Source: Streptomyces sp. GQFP (lineage in GTDB: Bacteria; Actinomycetota; Actinomycetes; Streptomycetales; Streptomycetaceae). Taken from it: a stretch of 64,000 bases of DNA. A program made the position numbers and the translations under genes. The stretch spans positions 4,030,001-4,094,000 of the forward strand of contig NZ_CP089312.1 of NCBI RefSeq assembly GCF_021545335.1. The letters run 5' to 3'. Under the pieces are notes generated by a model, which had not been told where the DNA came from, ran no database searches, and worked only from the letters and a program-made list of their open reading frames with translations. Shown here piece after piece: positions 14,619 to 23,293 of the stretch. Each line of letters begins with the position of its first letter. Position 1 is the stretch's first letter.

Positions 14619-15773
14619 TCAGCGCAGCGACGGATGCGCCTCTTCGCGCACCGTCCACAGCTCCGGATCCATGTTCTGTTTCTGGACGCCGATGAAACCC
14701 AGACGTACCCCTGCGGCAAGTGCCAGGATTCCCGCGACCGCGCCAAGTACCAGGCCCACCACATACGATACGGAACCGAGCAGGTAGGGGACCGTGGTGA
14801 GGGCCGCGACCGCCGCGATGAGCAGGGTTGCGGTGTGCGCCTCGGGGCGGAACCGGGACGGGTGGGGAAGCGGTTCGGCGGCGAGCCCGCTGTCGGTCTC
14901 GCGCACCGGCGCCGCCTCGCCACGCAGCCAGGGTTCCCAGTCCCGTTCTGCCGTCCGGCCCCAGACCACATGGCCGGTGTCGGCGACGAAGGCGGCGGAA
15001 ACCTGGCGTTGCTTGTCCGTGCCCGCGATGTCCTTCCACCGCTTGGGCCAGCAGAGCCAGCCGGAGTGACCGGACAACTGGGCGGCTGCGTAGGACAGGT
15101 GCTTCTCACCGATCGGTATGCGGAAGTTGGCGCCGGCGTCCATAGACCGGAGCCGGATGGCCTTCTGCCCGTCGGAATCACCCTCAGACAACAGGTCTAC
15201 GTAGTACGAGCTGGTGGTCGTGATGGAGCCGACCCCGGTTCCGGTGGGCCGCCGATAGTCCTCCCTCACCGCCGGGCCGAACCGGACCCGGACCGCGTGC
15301 ACACTTCCCGAGACGGCGTCCTCCCTGAGCATCCGCTGCGCGGCACCGAGCTGAGTGGTGAGCAGACCGGTGGCGTACAGGGACATCACGACGGCGAAGA
15401 GCAGGGTGAGCGCGCAGAACGCACTGCCGACGACCGACCCGCCCGTGCCGAATGCGGCGCGAGCTGCGGCGTACGGGGCCCAGATGGTGAGGTACGCCGC
15501 TGCGACATGCCCCCAGTCGCGGCGTATCGCCCGCAGCGTGCTGGGTATCCCGTCCCGGGCCGGAGACGGAGCGAGCCGCTCCACCAGCGGCGCCGCTCGG
15601 ACAGCCAGCACCCAACCGCCGACAAACAGGGCCGCCAAAGCCAGTGGAACCAGGATGTCCAGCCGTGGGGTGTCCGCGTCGTACCGCACGACCGTCGCAC
15701 CGAACCCACCGGCCAAGCACACCAGCGCCGCCCCACCCAGAGTGGTGGCAAGTGGAGTAGAACGGTGCCGCAT
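14619..15773 (-). CDS. Streptomyces membrane protein of unknown function
   Basis: A 384-residue protein with two hydrophobic helices near the N-terminus (LATTLGGAALVCLAGGFGA; VPLALAALFVGGWVLAV), two more around 100-150, a soluble central part (YYVDLLSEGDSDGQKAIRLRS) and two helices near the C-terminus. It is like Streptomyces membrane proteins of unknown role. ATG 15773 has GGTTGGGGGG just before it; ATG 15800 has none. No catalytic motif seen. Confidence 0.7.
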   Translation of the reverse strand: MRHRSTPLATTLGGAALVCLAGGFGATVVRYDADTPRLDILVPLALAALFVGGWVLAVRAAPLVERLAPSPARDGIPSTLRAIRRDWGHVAAAYLTIWAPYAAARAAFGTGGSVVGSAFCALTLLFAVVMSLYATGLLTTQLGAAQRMLREDAVSGSVHAVRVRFGPAVREDYRRPTGTGVGSITTTSSYYVDLLSEGDSDGQKAIRLRSMDAGANFRIPIGEKHLSYAAAQLSGHSGWLCWPKRWKDIAGTDKQRQVSAAFVADTGHVVWGRTAERDWEPWLRGEAAPVRETDSGLAAEPLPHPSRFRPEAHTATLLIAAVAALTTVPYLLGSVSYVVGLVLGAVAGILALAAGVRLGFIGVQKQNMDPELWTVREEAHPSLR

Positions 15774-15919
15774 ACGGCCCCCCAACCGTGGCGTGAACAT
15801 GCTGCTGTGATGCAGGGGGAGACTACGTGAAGAGATCAGCCGGTGGAAGAACCGGTCAGACCGTCATCACATCCGCCCACGAACCCTCAGAATTCTGACA
15901 CATCACGCTGGACGGCCCT

Positions 15920-16582
15920 CTACGGGGCAACGGCCCGCACGCTCAACGTCCCGATGTGGTCGGGCTTAAGTGCATCGAGAACGACCGCCACCGCTTCCAT
16001 GAAGCCTGCCGACACGAGAAGGCTCCGCCAGGAAGCGGGGGTGTAGCTGTAGCGGTAGGTGTATCTGGCCGGGCCTGCGAAGCCGCCCTTGTACATGCCC
16101 TGCGGCCCGTACGCCCCGGGGATGGCCGGTGGTTGGGAGAACGCGAACACGCCCCCGGGGTTCAGTCGTCGGCGGACCAGGGGGAAGAGCTTCCGGGGGT
16201 CGCTGAACCAGGCGGCGCCGAAGACCGAGTACACGGCGTCGTAGGTCTGGGTGTCGCGCTTCAGGAAGTCGAGCACTTCGGCACACACGAACTCGACCCC
16301 GAGGGACCCCCAGCGCTGCGTCGTGTTGGCCACCATGACCGGCGACATGTCCACCCCGCGAGCCTTCACGCCCTGCCGTGCGAGGAACGCGAGCGCGCGG
16401 CCCGTACCGCAGCCGATCTCCGGCGCGCTCTCGGGTTCGCCGAGCACTTCGGGACCGGGCCCGTGCCCCGCGTACTGAGTCCACCGGAACACCGGCTCGG
16501 AGTCGCAGACGTCCTTCCACGTCGACTCGGCGTAGGTGTCCCACACCGCGCGTTCGTCGTCGAAGTCGTGTTGAGCGGCCAA
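15920..16582 (-). CDS. class I SAM-dependent methyltransferase
   Basis: A Rossmann-fold methyltransferase. Motif I appears as APEIGCGTGRALAFLARQG, where the usual D/E-x-G-x-G-x-G is EIGCGTG. It is followed by ARGVDMSPVMV, an acidic motif II (VEFVCAEVLDFL), DAVYSVFGAAWFSDPRKLF and RRRLNPGGVFAFSQPP. I chose the TTG at 16582 because GAAGGA lies 6 bp before it; an ATG at 16699 would overlap the next gene by 29 bp. The substrate is unknown. It follows the GRDP-like gene in the same direction, in a cluster with an XRE regulator. Confidence 0.82.
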   Translation of the reverse strand: MAAQHDFDDERAVWDTYAESTWKDVCDSEPVFRWTQYAGHGPGPEVLGEPESAPEIGCGTGRALAFLARQGVKARGVDMSPVMVANTTQRWGSLGVEFVCAEVLDFLKRDTQTYDAVYSVFGAAWFSDPRKLFPLVRRRLNPGGVFAFSQPPAIPGAYGPQGMYKGGFAGPARYTYRYSYTPASWRSLLVSAGFMEAVAVVLDALKPDHIGTLSVRAVAP

Positions 16583-16670
16583 CGGGCTTCCTTCGGTGCG
16601 TAGTTGAGCGGACTGAGACGAGCGCCCAGCTCCCACGGGGGAGCAGGAACCGGGCACCCTGTCGGGTTGG

Positions 16671-17182
16671 TCAGTGGCTGTCGGGCACCTTGTCGTCACA
16701 CGGCCCGCAGTCTGCCGCGTCGACCTGCCACAGCTCGTCGTCGATCTCGAAGCCGTGTTCGCGGATCACGTCGGCCGTGCGCATGACGGTCCCGTCGCGG
16801 CGCCGCTCGACGAGCGGAGCGTGGTGCTTGTACGCGCCGCCGCTGTACACCTCACAGAACGCGAAGTAGACGGGCGTGTCCAGGATGATCTGGTGAATGC
16901 CGAGGTCGACGGTGTAGCCCGGTCCAATGTCGACGCCGGGGCTCTCCATCGCCGTGACCAGGTAGGCGACGGCTTGGCCAAGGGCGCGCTCCGCGAGGCT
17001 GCGTACGGCGACGGTGTCGCGCAGCAACAGCCGTACCTCACGCTCCCACAGGTCGATGCCCTCGGCACCGGGAGCATCGACGATGTCGTCGTCTTCTCGG
17101 TGACGTACGGGCGTACCGCGTTCAGCAACTCCCGAGGGTCGCGGTACATCGTGCCGCTCAGAGCTTCTAGTGCGACGGTCAT
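16671..17182 (-). pseudogene. GRDP-like (glycine-rich-domain-like) protein, frameshifted
   Basis: The start MTVALEALSGTMYRDPRELLNAVRPYVTE begins at ATG 17182 with GGAAGGGG upstream. It breaks off near 17095-17105 and continues in another frame as DDDIVDAPGAEG, then WEREVRLLLRDTV, VDLGIHQIILDTPVYFAFCE, GAYKHHAP and ELWQVDAADCGPC. The block around GIHQIILDTPVYFAFCE resembles the W-H-x-x-x-L-x-x-x-Y-x-x-F-C pattern of GRDP-like (DUF1399-type) proteins. An odd number of bases (1 inserted or 2 lost) explains the shift. Either a recent mutation or a sequencing error. The gene lies between the tiny-gene operon and the methyltransferase. Confidence 0.65.
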
Positions 17183-17304
17183 ACTGGTTGTGCCCCTTCC
17201 TTGTGGGTGGGGTGGAACCCGCCCCGGCAGGCGACCTGTCCAAGGGTTCTCGAACCTGTCGGGGCGGGGGCTCAGAGGTTGCCGGTCGCGGTGGTGCGCG
17301 AGCC

Positions 17305-17535
17305 TCACCATCGGATCGGCTCCGCGTCTCCGCCCGCGCAGGTCGGACACCGAACGCGAAACGTGTACGCGCAACCCGCGCAGCCGTCGAAGCCGCAGCA
17401 GTGCGGACACCAGACCTCGCGCCAGCCCGCGCACGCGGCGCAGTAACCCGGTAGCCGGTTCAGGAATTCGACAAGGTTCGGCTTCCCCGGATCGTTGCGG
17501 CGGCGACCTGCCCGAGGCTTCGGTGGGTCCGTCAT
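17305..17535 (-). CDS. small zinc-ribbon-like protein
   Basis: A 76-residue protein with seven to nine cysteines in CxxC-type pairs: YCAACAGW, WCPHCCGF, DGCAGCAY and RCPTCAGG. They probably bind two zinc ions. The N-terminus is basic (KPRAGRRRNDPGK). ATG 17535 overlaps the stop of the preceding gene by ATGA. Unknown function; such proteins often bind nucleic acid or act as partners of enzymes. Confidence 0.65.
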   Translation of the reverse strand: MTDPPKPRAGRRRNDPGKPNLVEFLNRLPGYCAACAGWREVWCPHCCGFDGCAGCAYTFRVRCPTCAGGDAEPIRW

Positions 17536-17723
17536 GAATCGGGGTGCGGGTGTGCGCGAAGCTCGGCGTTGCAGCGTGACACGGCGTCGCGCGCGCCCCT
17601 TTCGCGAGCGGCTTCCTGTTGGCCCACCAGGGCACCGCACACATCGCACCCCTCGACGCCCACGGGCTCGAGGCCGGGCGTGTGCAGGACCGGGATGCCG
17701 AACGAAGTCTTCTGTCCGCTCAT
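17532..17723 (-). CDS. small CxxC-containing hypothetical protein
   Basis: A 63-residue protein MSGQKTSFGIPVLHTPGLEPVG..., with one CDVC pair and a helical C-terminal half (QQEAARERGARDAVSRC). Both its start and its stop overlap neighbouring genes by ATGA, which strongly supports that it is translated. No known domain. Confidence 0.55.
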   Translation of the reverse strand: MSGQKTSFGIPVLHTPGLEPVGVEGCDVCGALVGQQEAARERGARDAVSRCNAELRAHPHPDS

Positions 17724-17923
17724 GACCCGGCCATACGGCGAAGACCGGCTTCGACTCGGTGTATGAGGGGGCGAGTTGGAGGAGCGAACTCCCGTGGGAC
17801 GCACTCAGGCACAAGGAGCCAGAAAAGGAGCCAGAAGGTGCCCTTGTGCTCGGAACCGACTAACTCGGCGCGGGCAACCGCCGCGCGCGCTTCAGCCGCG
17901 TTGTGTCGACTCTGCCTGATCAT
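17720..17923 (-). CDS. small hypothetical protein, first gene of a tiny operon
   Basis: A 67-residue ORF MIRQSRHNAAEARAAVARAEL, with a hydrophobic stretch GTFWLLFWLLVPEC that could be one membrane segment. GAGGGG lies 6 bp before ATG 17923 and its stop overlaps the next ATG (ATGA). I recognise no family. It is the weakest member of the set, but the site and overlap are in its favour. Confidence 0.42.
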   Translation of the reverse strand: MIRQSRHNAAEARAAVARAELVGSEHKGTFWLLFWLLVPECVPREFAPPTRPLIHRVEAGLRRMAGS

Positions 17924-18010
17924 CGTTCGCCCCTCAGACTCGCTGGCAGGGGCGATGATTCCGCCGGAGTGCGTGCGACGACAGGGACGCGGTGTCCCCC
18001 TTTTGCGGTC

Positions 18011-19222
18011 TTAGCCGGCCACTCCCAGGAACTCGGCAAGCTTGCGCAGACCCGGTGGACGGTAAGGGCCGGCCCACAGATCCGTCACGATGGCCACGGC
18101 CAGCGTGTGGTGTCGCATCCATGCGGGGGCGATCCGGTGAAGCCGTTCGAGTGCCTTCACCGCCCCCTCTGCGTCCCCGAGGTCGGTGTGTGCCCGAGCG
18201 ACGTCCAGGAGGAGCCACGTACGCCACGAGGGCGGAGTGTCGGCGCTCAGCCGCATCCCCTTGGCCAGGCTCAGGGCCTCGTCGGGGCGACCGTGCTGCA
18301 CGGCCAGACGGACGCGCTCGATGCGTACCGACGACCGGCTGAAGACGCTCACCATCTTCCCGTCGATGGGTGGGGGCAGCTTCGCCAGTTGCCTGGTCGC
18401 GTCTTCGGCCGTCCGCATCATGTCCGAGGCCTTGTCGTAGTCGCCGCTGCGGGCCGCGCTGGTGGCCGCCGACATGACCAGCCCGCCCCACACGCGTACG
18501 CCCTCGGCCGTCGAGCTGTTCTCGTGCTCCACGCGATCAGCCGCGTACACGGCGGCGTGTTCGGCGTCTCCCAGCCGGTTCTGGCGTTGGTAGTTCCACG
18601 CCACGGAGTTGGTCACCATGGCCCCCAGGAGGGGATCCGAGGAGTCGTCGGCCGCGTTCATGGCCCGTTCGAGGGCGGAGAGGGCGAGATCGGTCTTCCC
18701 CAGGCGGATGGCGAGATGGCCGGCCAGCTGAAGGGACTTCCCCAACGCGGCCTGGCCCTCTGCCCGTTGATCGCCGGTACCCACGGCCGCCGCGAACCGT
18801 GCATCGTTGACGATGCCCGGCAGAACCTCCATCAGGGCCGCGAACTCGGCATCGTGGTAGAGAGTCCACGCGGCGGCGATCTCCTTGCGGAGAAGGGGAA
18901 GTGTCAGCTTCTCGACGCCGGACGGCTCCGGCGGAGGAGCGAACATCGGGGGCATGATCGCGCGACGCAGCGCGACCAGCTGAGGCGGATCGGCCTCCCC
19001 GTTCGAGGGCACTCCGGGCGGATCGCCGAGAAGGCTGGTCAGCTCGACCCCGAGGCCCCCCGACAGGGCGTGAAGCGTGGGCAACGACGCGGAGTGCCGT
19101 TGCCGTTGTTCCAGTTTCCTCACCGTGTCGACGGACAGGTTCGACTTCTCCGCCAGGCCCTCTTGCGTCAGACCGGCCACACGGCGAAGCCGCTTCAGCC
19201 GGTCCCCCAAGTGCTCTGCCAT
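18011..19222 (-). CDS. XRE-family regulator with TPR-like helical C-terminus
   Basis: A 403-residue regulator. The helix-turn-helix is at residues 5-60 (DRLKRLRRVAGLTQEGLAEKS, NLSVDTVRKLEQ). A linker leads to repeated helix pairs (about 130-390) of TPR type: LGKSLQLAGHLAIRLGKTDLA, LLDVARAHTDLGDAEGAVKAL. This layout is common in Streptomyces and often regulates small neighbouring genes; the ligand or peptide sensed is unknown. ATG 19222 (MAEHLGDRLK) fits the family start. It is read in the same direction as the tiny genes and the methyltransferase. Confidence 0.85.
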   Translation of the reverse strand: MAEHLGDRLKRLRRVAGLTQEGLAEKSNLSVDTVRKLEQRQRHSASLPTLHALSGGLGVELTSLLGDPPGVPSNGEADPPQLVALRRAIMPPMFAPPPEPSGVEKLTLPLLRKEIAAAWTLYHDAEFAALMEVLPGIVNDARFAAAVGTGDQRAEGQAALGKSLQLAGHLAIRLGKTDLALSALERAMNAADDSSDPLLGAMVTNSVAWNYQRQNRLGDAEHAAVYAADRVEHENSSTAEGVRVWGGLVMSAATSAARSGDYDKASDMMRTAEDATRQLAKLPPPIDGKMVSVFSRSSVRIERVRLAVQHGRPDEALSLAKGMRLSADTPPSWRTWLLLDVARAHTDLGDAEGAVKALERLHRIAPAWMRHHTLAVAIVTDLWAGPYRPPGLRKLAEFLGVAG

Positions 19223-19324
19223 GATTTCGAGAGTACTGCTCTGATTCAAGCCACCGCAGGTGCGTGAACGAGCACGGTCGGTCGTCGTACCCGCCGCACT
19301 GAATCATGAAGGTGGTGAGACCGC

Positions 19325-19720
19325 GTGACGACGAGGTACGAGTGGCGCGGCGACTTCGACAACGCCTCCCTCAACTCCCTTCACGCTGAAGGCTTCGGTG
19401 GACCACTCGGCAACATCGACTGGCTTGCCCGGCTGCAACGCCACAGCCTCGGCTGGGTCTGCGCCTGGGACGGCGACTCCCTCATCGGGTTCGTCAACGT
19501 CGCCTGGGACGGCGGAGTTCACGCCTTCGTTCTCGATACGGTCGTGGCCCGGCGCTGCCGGTCCCAGGGCATCGGCGCCACTCTCATCGCCACCGCCGCG
19601 CAGCACGCCCGTACCGCCAAGTGCGAGTGGTTGCACGTGGACTTCGAGGAGCACCTCCGCTCCTTCTACTTCGATGCCTGCGGTTTCCGGCCGACCGATG
19701 CCGGCCTGATCCCCCTGTAA
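19325..19720 (+). CDS. GNAT family N-acetyltransferase
   Basis: A 131-residue single-domain GNAT. A beta strand GFVNVAWDGGVHAFVLDTVV is followed by the acetyl-CoA loop RRCRSQGIGATLIATAA and EWLHVDFEEHLRSFYFDACGFRPTDAGLI, the classic end. The GTG start at 19325 lies about 100 bp from the divergent XRE gene. Substrate unknown; the short form is typical of small-molecule or antibiotic acetyltransferases. Confidence 0.85.
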   Translation: MTTRYEWRGDFDNASLNSLHAEGFGGPLGNIDWLARLQRHSLGWVCAWDGDSLIGFVNVAWDGGVHAFVLDTVVARRCRSQGIGATLIATAAQHARTAKCEWLHVDFEEHLRSFYFDACGFRPTDAGLIPL

Positions 19721-19744
19721 CCCGGCCCACCCCCGCCCAGATCC

Positions 19745-20383
19745 TCATCCCGCCAGCTCCGCCAGCCATGGATGCCCGGGGTGGACGAGCTCCAGCCACT
19801 CGCTCAGGGCATCCCGCCGCGGCCGGCCCAGCAGCGGGAGCGCCCCGGCGAAGTCCGCCTGATCCTTGGGCCGTGGCGCCTTGGCCTTGAACAGCAGCAC
19901 CAACTCCGGTACCAGATACGGGATTCCGTCCGCCGTTCGCTCGATGATCCTGTCGTACGGCAGCCGCAGCCTCTCGTCCCGCCGGCAGATCCATGTCCCG
20001 CCCTCGTGCGGCTCGCGGAAGACGTCGAACAGGAACCGCCCGTTCGCCGGATCCCGCAGCCACGTCTGGTGCGTGGCCGCCAGCGCCTCGGCTCCCGCCC
20101 CCGGCCAGACCCGCCCCGAACCCACGGCGTCAAACACGCACTCGGGGAAGCGGCGCCGGATCTCCGGGAACCCCGCCGCAGGCACCGCGATCTCCAGGTC
20201 GCCGTGCGGCCGCGACTGTTGCCCGCGGAACAGATCCAGCGCCCACCCCGCCGCGACACACCAGGGCGCACCGACCCCACCCAACCGCTCCGCGACTTGT
20301 TCCGGACGCCAGGCGTCCGCCCAGCGGGCCGCCAGTTCGTCCGCATCGAGCACAGTGCCGCCAGGTGGCAGGGGGCGGGTCAT
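19745..20383 (-). CDS. nucleotidyltransferase-fold protein (aminoglycoside adenylyltransferase-like)
   Basis: A 212-residue protein with the pattern WCVAAGWALDLFRGQQSRPHGDLEIAVP. This corresponds to the minimal nucleotidyltransferase active site (GG/GW followed by R-x-H-x-D-x-E/D) in the ANT(2'')/LinA/DUF4111-like group. YLVPELVLLFKAKAPRPKDQADFAGAL is the usual C-terminal block. Many Streptomyces chromosomal members have no proven substrate. ATG 20383 is the second possible start (GTG 20389 is two codons upstream). Convergent with the GNAT gene. Confidence 0.8.
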   Translation of the reverse strand: MTRPLPPGGTVLDADELAARWADAWRPEQVAERLGGVGAPWCVAAGWALDLFRGQQSRPHGDLEIAVPAAGFPEIRRRFPECVFDAVGSGRVWPGAGAEALAATHQTWLRDPANGRFLFDVFREPHEGGTWICRRDERLRLPYDRIIERTADGIPYLVPELVLLFKAKAPRPKDQADFAGALPLLGRPRRDALSEWLELVHPGHPWLAELAG

Positions 20384-20389
20384 CGGCAC

Positions 20390-20669
20390 AACCTAGTGCC
20401 GCGGCCTGACGCGGGGGCGGCCTTTCGCAGGCACCCGGAGCCAGCCCGCCACCGTCCTCAATCACCTTTCGCGCCAGGCCGCCGAGGGCTAGTGTCCAGG
20501 TGCAGCGAGTGGCCCACGAGGAGTGAAGACATGCCCGGTCGTCCGAGCGCGCGTTGACGTTGTTGGCCGAGATCGGCCCGTCATCGCGTGCTGCCCTTGA
20601 TGTTGCGGCACAGCGAGCCCTCCCCGCCTGAACCGTAGGCGCGCCTTACGTGCGCCGGGTGGCGGAGCC
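20390..20669. other. 280-bp stretch without a recognisable gene
   Basis: Divergent space between the nucleotidyltransferase and MFS genes. I see a short ORF at 20531 (MPGRPSAR then stop), which could be a remnant, and no RNA gene or clear operator. Confidence 0.5.
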
Positions 20670-22013
20670 TTGTCGTCGGCGACCAAGGGATCCCCCGTGC
20701 CGTCCCCTTCCTCTGCTTCCTCTGCTTCCCCTGCCGAATCCGGATCCAGGCGGCCCGCCCCGCCGGCCCTGTGGCGGGACGGCGACTTCCGCAGCCTCTG
20801 GGTGGGGCAGACAGCCTCCCAACTCGGCGAACACGCATGCCTGGTGGTTCTACCGCTCTTCGCCGTCCTGACACTCGACGCCGGTGCCGACCAGTTGGGC
20901 GTTCTCCGCGCGGTGGGGCAGGCACCGATCCTGTTGCTCTCGCTCTTCGCCGGTGCGTGGGTGGACAGGTGGCGGGTCCGTACGGTCATGGTGCTCGCGG
21001 ACCTCGGCCGGACCCTGGCACTGGGCGCCGCCGCCGTGGCCGCCCTCTTCGGCCGGCTCAGCCTGTCGACGCTGTTCGTGGTCGTCTTCGCCGTGGGAGC
21101 GCTGTCCGTGTTCTTCGACGTGGCCTACCAGACGTCTCTCGTCAGGCTGGTGAAACGCGATCAGCTGGTGCGGGGCAACAGCGCGCTCGAGGGCAGCCGC
21201 TCCGCAGCCCAGATCGGCGGTCCCGCCCTCGGCGGTGCGTTGGTGTCACTCCTGTCGGCGCCGATCGCCGCCGCCTCCAGCGCGCTGCTCTTCGCGCTGT
21301 CATCCCTGTCGATCCGACGGATCCGCCGGATCGAATCGATTCCAGAACACTCGGAACGTCCCCCGCAGGTCTGGCGGCGGATCCATGAGGGCCTCCGTTT
21401 CGTCGTCGGCGACACCTCGCTGCGGACCGTGTGTCTCGCCTCGGCCGCCTTCCAGTTCTCCTTCGCGGCCATGATGACCGTCTACCTGCTCTTCCTGCCA
21501 CGGGAACTGCACCTGTCGGGCACCACCATCGGACTGGCGCTCGCGGCAACGGGGCCCGGCGCGTTCCTCGGCTCGGTGTTGGCCGCGCGTCTGCCGAGCC
21601 GGTTCGGTTACGGTGCCGTGCTCGTGGCCGCGGCGGCACTGGGCGACGGCGCGTTCCTGTGGGTGCCCGCGTTGCACGGCTCGTCGGCGGTGACGGTTTC
21701 CGCGCTCCTGGCCGTCAGCTTCGTGTTCGGGACCGGCGGCCAGTTGGTGAACGTCACGGTCATGGCCGTCCGGCAGGCCGTCACTCCGGACGGGATGCAG
21801 GGCCGCGCTGCGGCGACGATCACGTGCGTCGGCATGGGGCTGACTCCGCTCGGCTCCCTGCTGGGCGGACTGCTCTCGGAGGCGTGGGGGCTGCGCACCA
21901 GCCTCCTGGTGACGGCCGCGGCCATGATGCTGTCCCCGGTGGTGATGGCCCTGTCCCCGCTCGCACGCCTGGGGCGGGCGCTTCCGGCCTCGAAGGATTC
22001 GGAGTTCACCTGA
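20670..22013 (+). CDS. MFS transporter (drug-efflux-like)
   Basis: A 447-residue transporter of the 12-helix major facilitator type (DHA3/MFS_3-like). The start is DGDFRSLWVGQTASQLGEHACLVVLPLF; the loop motif between helices 2 and 3 is LFAGAWVDRWRVRTVMVLADLGRTL; helix 5 has NSALEGSRSAAQIGGPALGGALV. A serine/proline-rich 30-residue leader precedes it. TTG 20670 has GGCGGAGCC before it; later starts (ATG) would lose helix 1. Substrate unknown; macrolide or drug exporters are relatives. Confidence 0.85.
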   Translation: MSSATKGSPVPSPSSASSASPAESGSRRPAPPALWRDGDFRSLWVGQTASQLGEHACLVVLPLFAVLTLDAGADQLGVLRAVGQAPILLLSLFAGAWVDRWRVRTVMVLADLGRTLALGAAAVAALFGRLSLSTLFVVVFAVGALSVFFDVAYQTSLVRLVKRDQLVRGNSALEGSRSAAQIGGPALGGALVSLLSAPIAAASSALLFALSSLSIRRIRRIESIPEHSERPPQVWRRIHEGLRFVVGDTSLRTVCLASAAFQFSFAAMMTVYLLFLPRELHLSGTTIGLALAATGPGAFLGSVLAARLPSRFGYGAVLVAAAALGDGAFLWVPALHGSSAVTVSALLAVSFVFGTGGQLVNVTVMAVRQAVTPDGMQGRAAATITCVGMGLTPLGSLLGGLLSEAWGLRTSLLVTAAAMMLSPVVMALSPLARLGRALPASKDSEFT

Positions 22014-22027
22014 CTCCCGAAGCCGCC

Positions 22028-22339
22028 TCAGCGGTGAGGTACACAGCAGGCGGGCGCGGCGGAAAACCGGTCCAGATACGGCGAGTCCAGTTCGGCCGGG
22101 TACATCGGATACTCCCGGTCATCACCCGGGTCTCCCGCCAGTGCCCTGGCCGTGGTGCGCCCTTTCAGTCTGTCCAGGGGCCCGCCGGTCACGACGTACA
22201 CATGCCACGGCTGGAGGTTCCCACTCGACGGAGCCCGCGTCGCCGCGCTCAGCACTCGTTCGAGTATCTCCTTGGACACCGGCTCATCGCTGAACGCCCG
22301 CACAGCCCGGCGACTGTCCACGGCCTCATACACGTCCAC
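22028..22339 (-). pseudogene. truncated nitroreductase
   Basis: The front half of a NAD(P)H-dependent nitroreductase: VYEAVDSRRAVRAFSDEPVSKEILERVLSA and then APSSGNLQPWHVYVV (FMN phosphate site), up to DREYPMYPAEL. Family members have about 200-230 residues; this one stops after about 100 (AACCVPHR). The FMN-isoalloxazine and dimer-swap C-terminal parts are missing, and the MFS gene ends 14 bp away. A deletion at the junction is likely. GTG 22339 fits the usual start, with GGAGGA upstream. Confidence 0.75.
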
Positions 22340-22372
22340 GTCCTCGCGTCCTCCCACTCGACCGGGCCAGGC

Positions 22373-23164
22373 CTACCCAAACCCCCCATTACTCATCAAC
22401 AACTGCCCATTGACCCACTCCCCCTCCCCGGAGCACAGGAAGTCGACAAGGCGTGCCGTGTCCTTCGGAGTGCCCAGGCGGCCCCGTGGGGTGTGGCGGA
22501 TGGCGTTCATCCTGCCCTCCTCCGTCATCCAACCCGTGTCCACCGGGCCGGGGTTGATGACGTTCGCCGTCACGCCCAGGTGGGAGAGTTCGTGGGCCGC
22601 CGCCAAGGTGATGCGGTCCAGGGCCCCCTTGCTCGCCCCGTACGGCAGGTTGCCCACCGTGTGGTCGCTGGTGAGGGCGATGATCCGGCCCGTTCCCGGG
22701 GGCGCCGTGAAGCGGCGGCCGAACTCCCGGATCAGCAGCCAGGTCGCGCGGGCGTTGACGGCGAAGTGGCGGTCGAAGCTCTCTACGGTCGTGTCGAGCA
22801 GGCCCGAGTCGACCGACTCGCAGTGGCACATCACCAGTGCCGTGACCCCGGCACCGCCGCCGCCCATTCCGCGCTCGACCTCGTCGAAGATCTGCGCCGG
22901 AGCCGAAGGGTCCGCGAGGTCCGCCTCTATCGCCGTGCTCGCGGCGCCGAGCGCGGTCAGCGACGCGGTGATCTCCTCCGTCGCGCCCGGCTCGGTGCCC
23001 CAGGACATGCGTGCGTCGTACGGGGTCCAGTAGGTGAAGGCGATGTCCCAGCCCGACTCCGCCAGCCGACGGGTGATCCCGGCACCGATACCCACAGTGC
23101 GGCCCACCCCGGTGACCAGGGCCAGCGGACGGGCAGGGCGGGCTTCTTCTGCAGGTGTCGTCAC
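22373..23164 (-). CDS. short-chain dehydrogenase/reductase
   Basis: A 263-residue Rossmann-fold SDR. The nucleotide site is ALVTGVGRTVGIGAGITRRL (a variant with GRTVGIG), there is DLADPSA after the third strand, and the catalytic motif is in LPYGASKGALDRIT (YXXXK) with the Ser region LTSDHTVG. NPGPVDTGWMTE follows, and the end WVNGQLLMSNGGFG is typical for SDRs. The unusual stretch YWTPYDARMSWGTEPG separates strands 2 and 3. Substrate unknown. Confidence 0.87.
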   Translation of the reverse strand: MTTPAEEARPARPLALVTGVGRTVGIGAGITRRLAESGWDIAFTYWTPYDARMSWGTEPGATEEITASLTALGAASTAIEADLADPSAPAQIFDEVERGMGGGGAGVTALVMCHCESVDSGLLDTTVESFDRHFAVNARATWLLIREFGRRFTAPPGTGRIIALTSDHTVGNLPYGASKGALDRITLAAAHELSHLGVTANVINPGPVDTGWMTEEGRMNAIRHTPRGRLGTPKDTARLVDFLCSGEGEWVNGQLLMSNGGFG

Positions 23165-23293
23165 GGTCCGGGATCGTCCATGACCGGCGTCGGCTCAGCA
23201 ACTGCTTTTCCTGCAGCCGAAGTCGAAGATCAAGTCGGACGGGGACCGGGAGATGCCCCGTCCCCAGGTCTCCTCAGCTCAGCTCAGTCCAAC

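Noticed and set aside
20390..20669. tRNA or small RNA gene
   Set aside because: No cloverleaf or conserved arms could be formed by eye.
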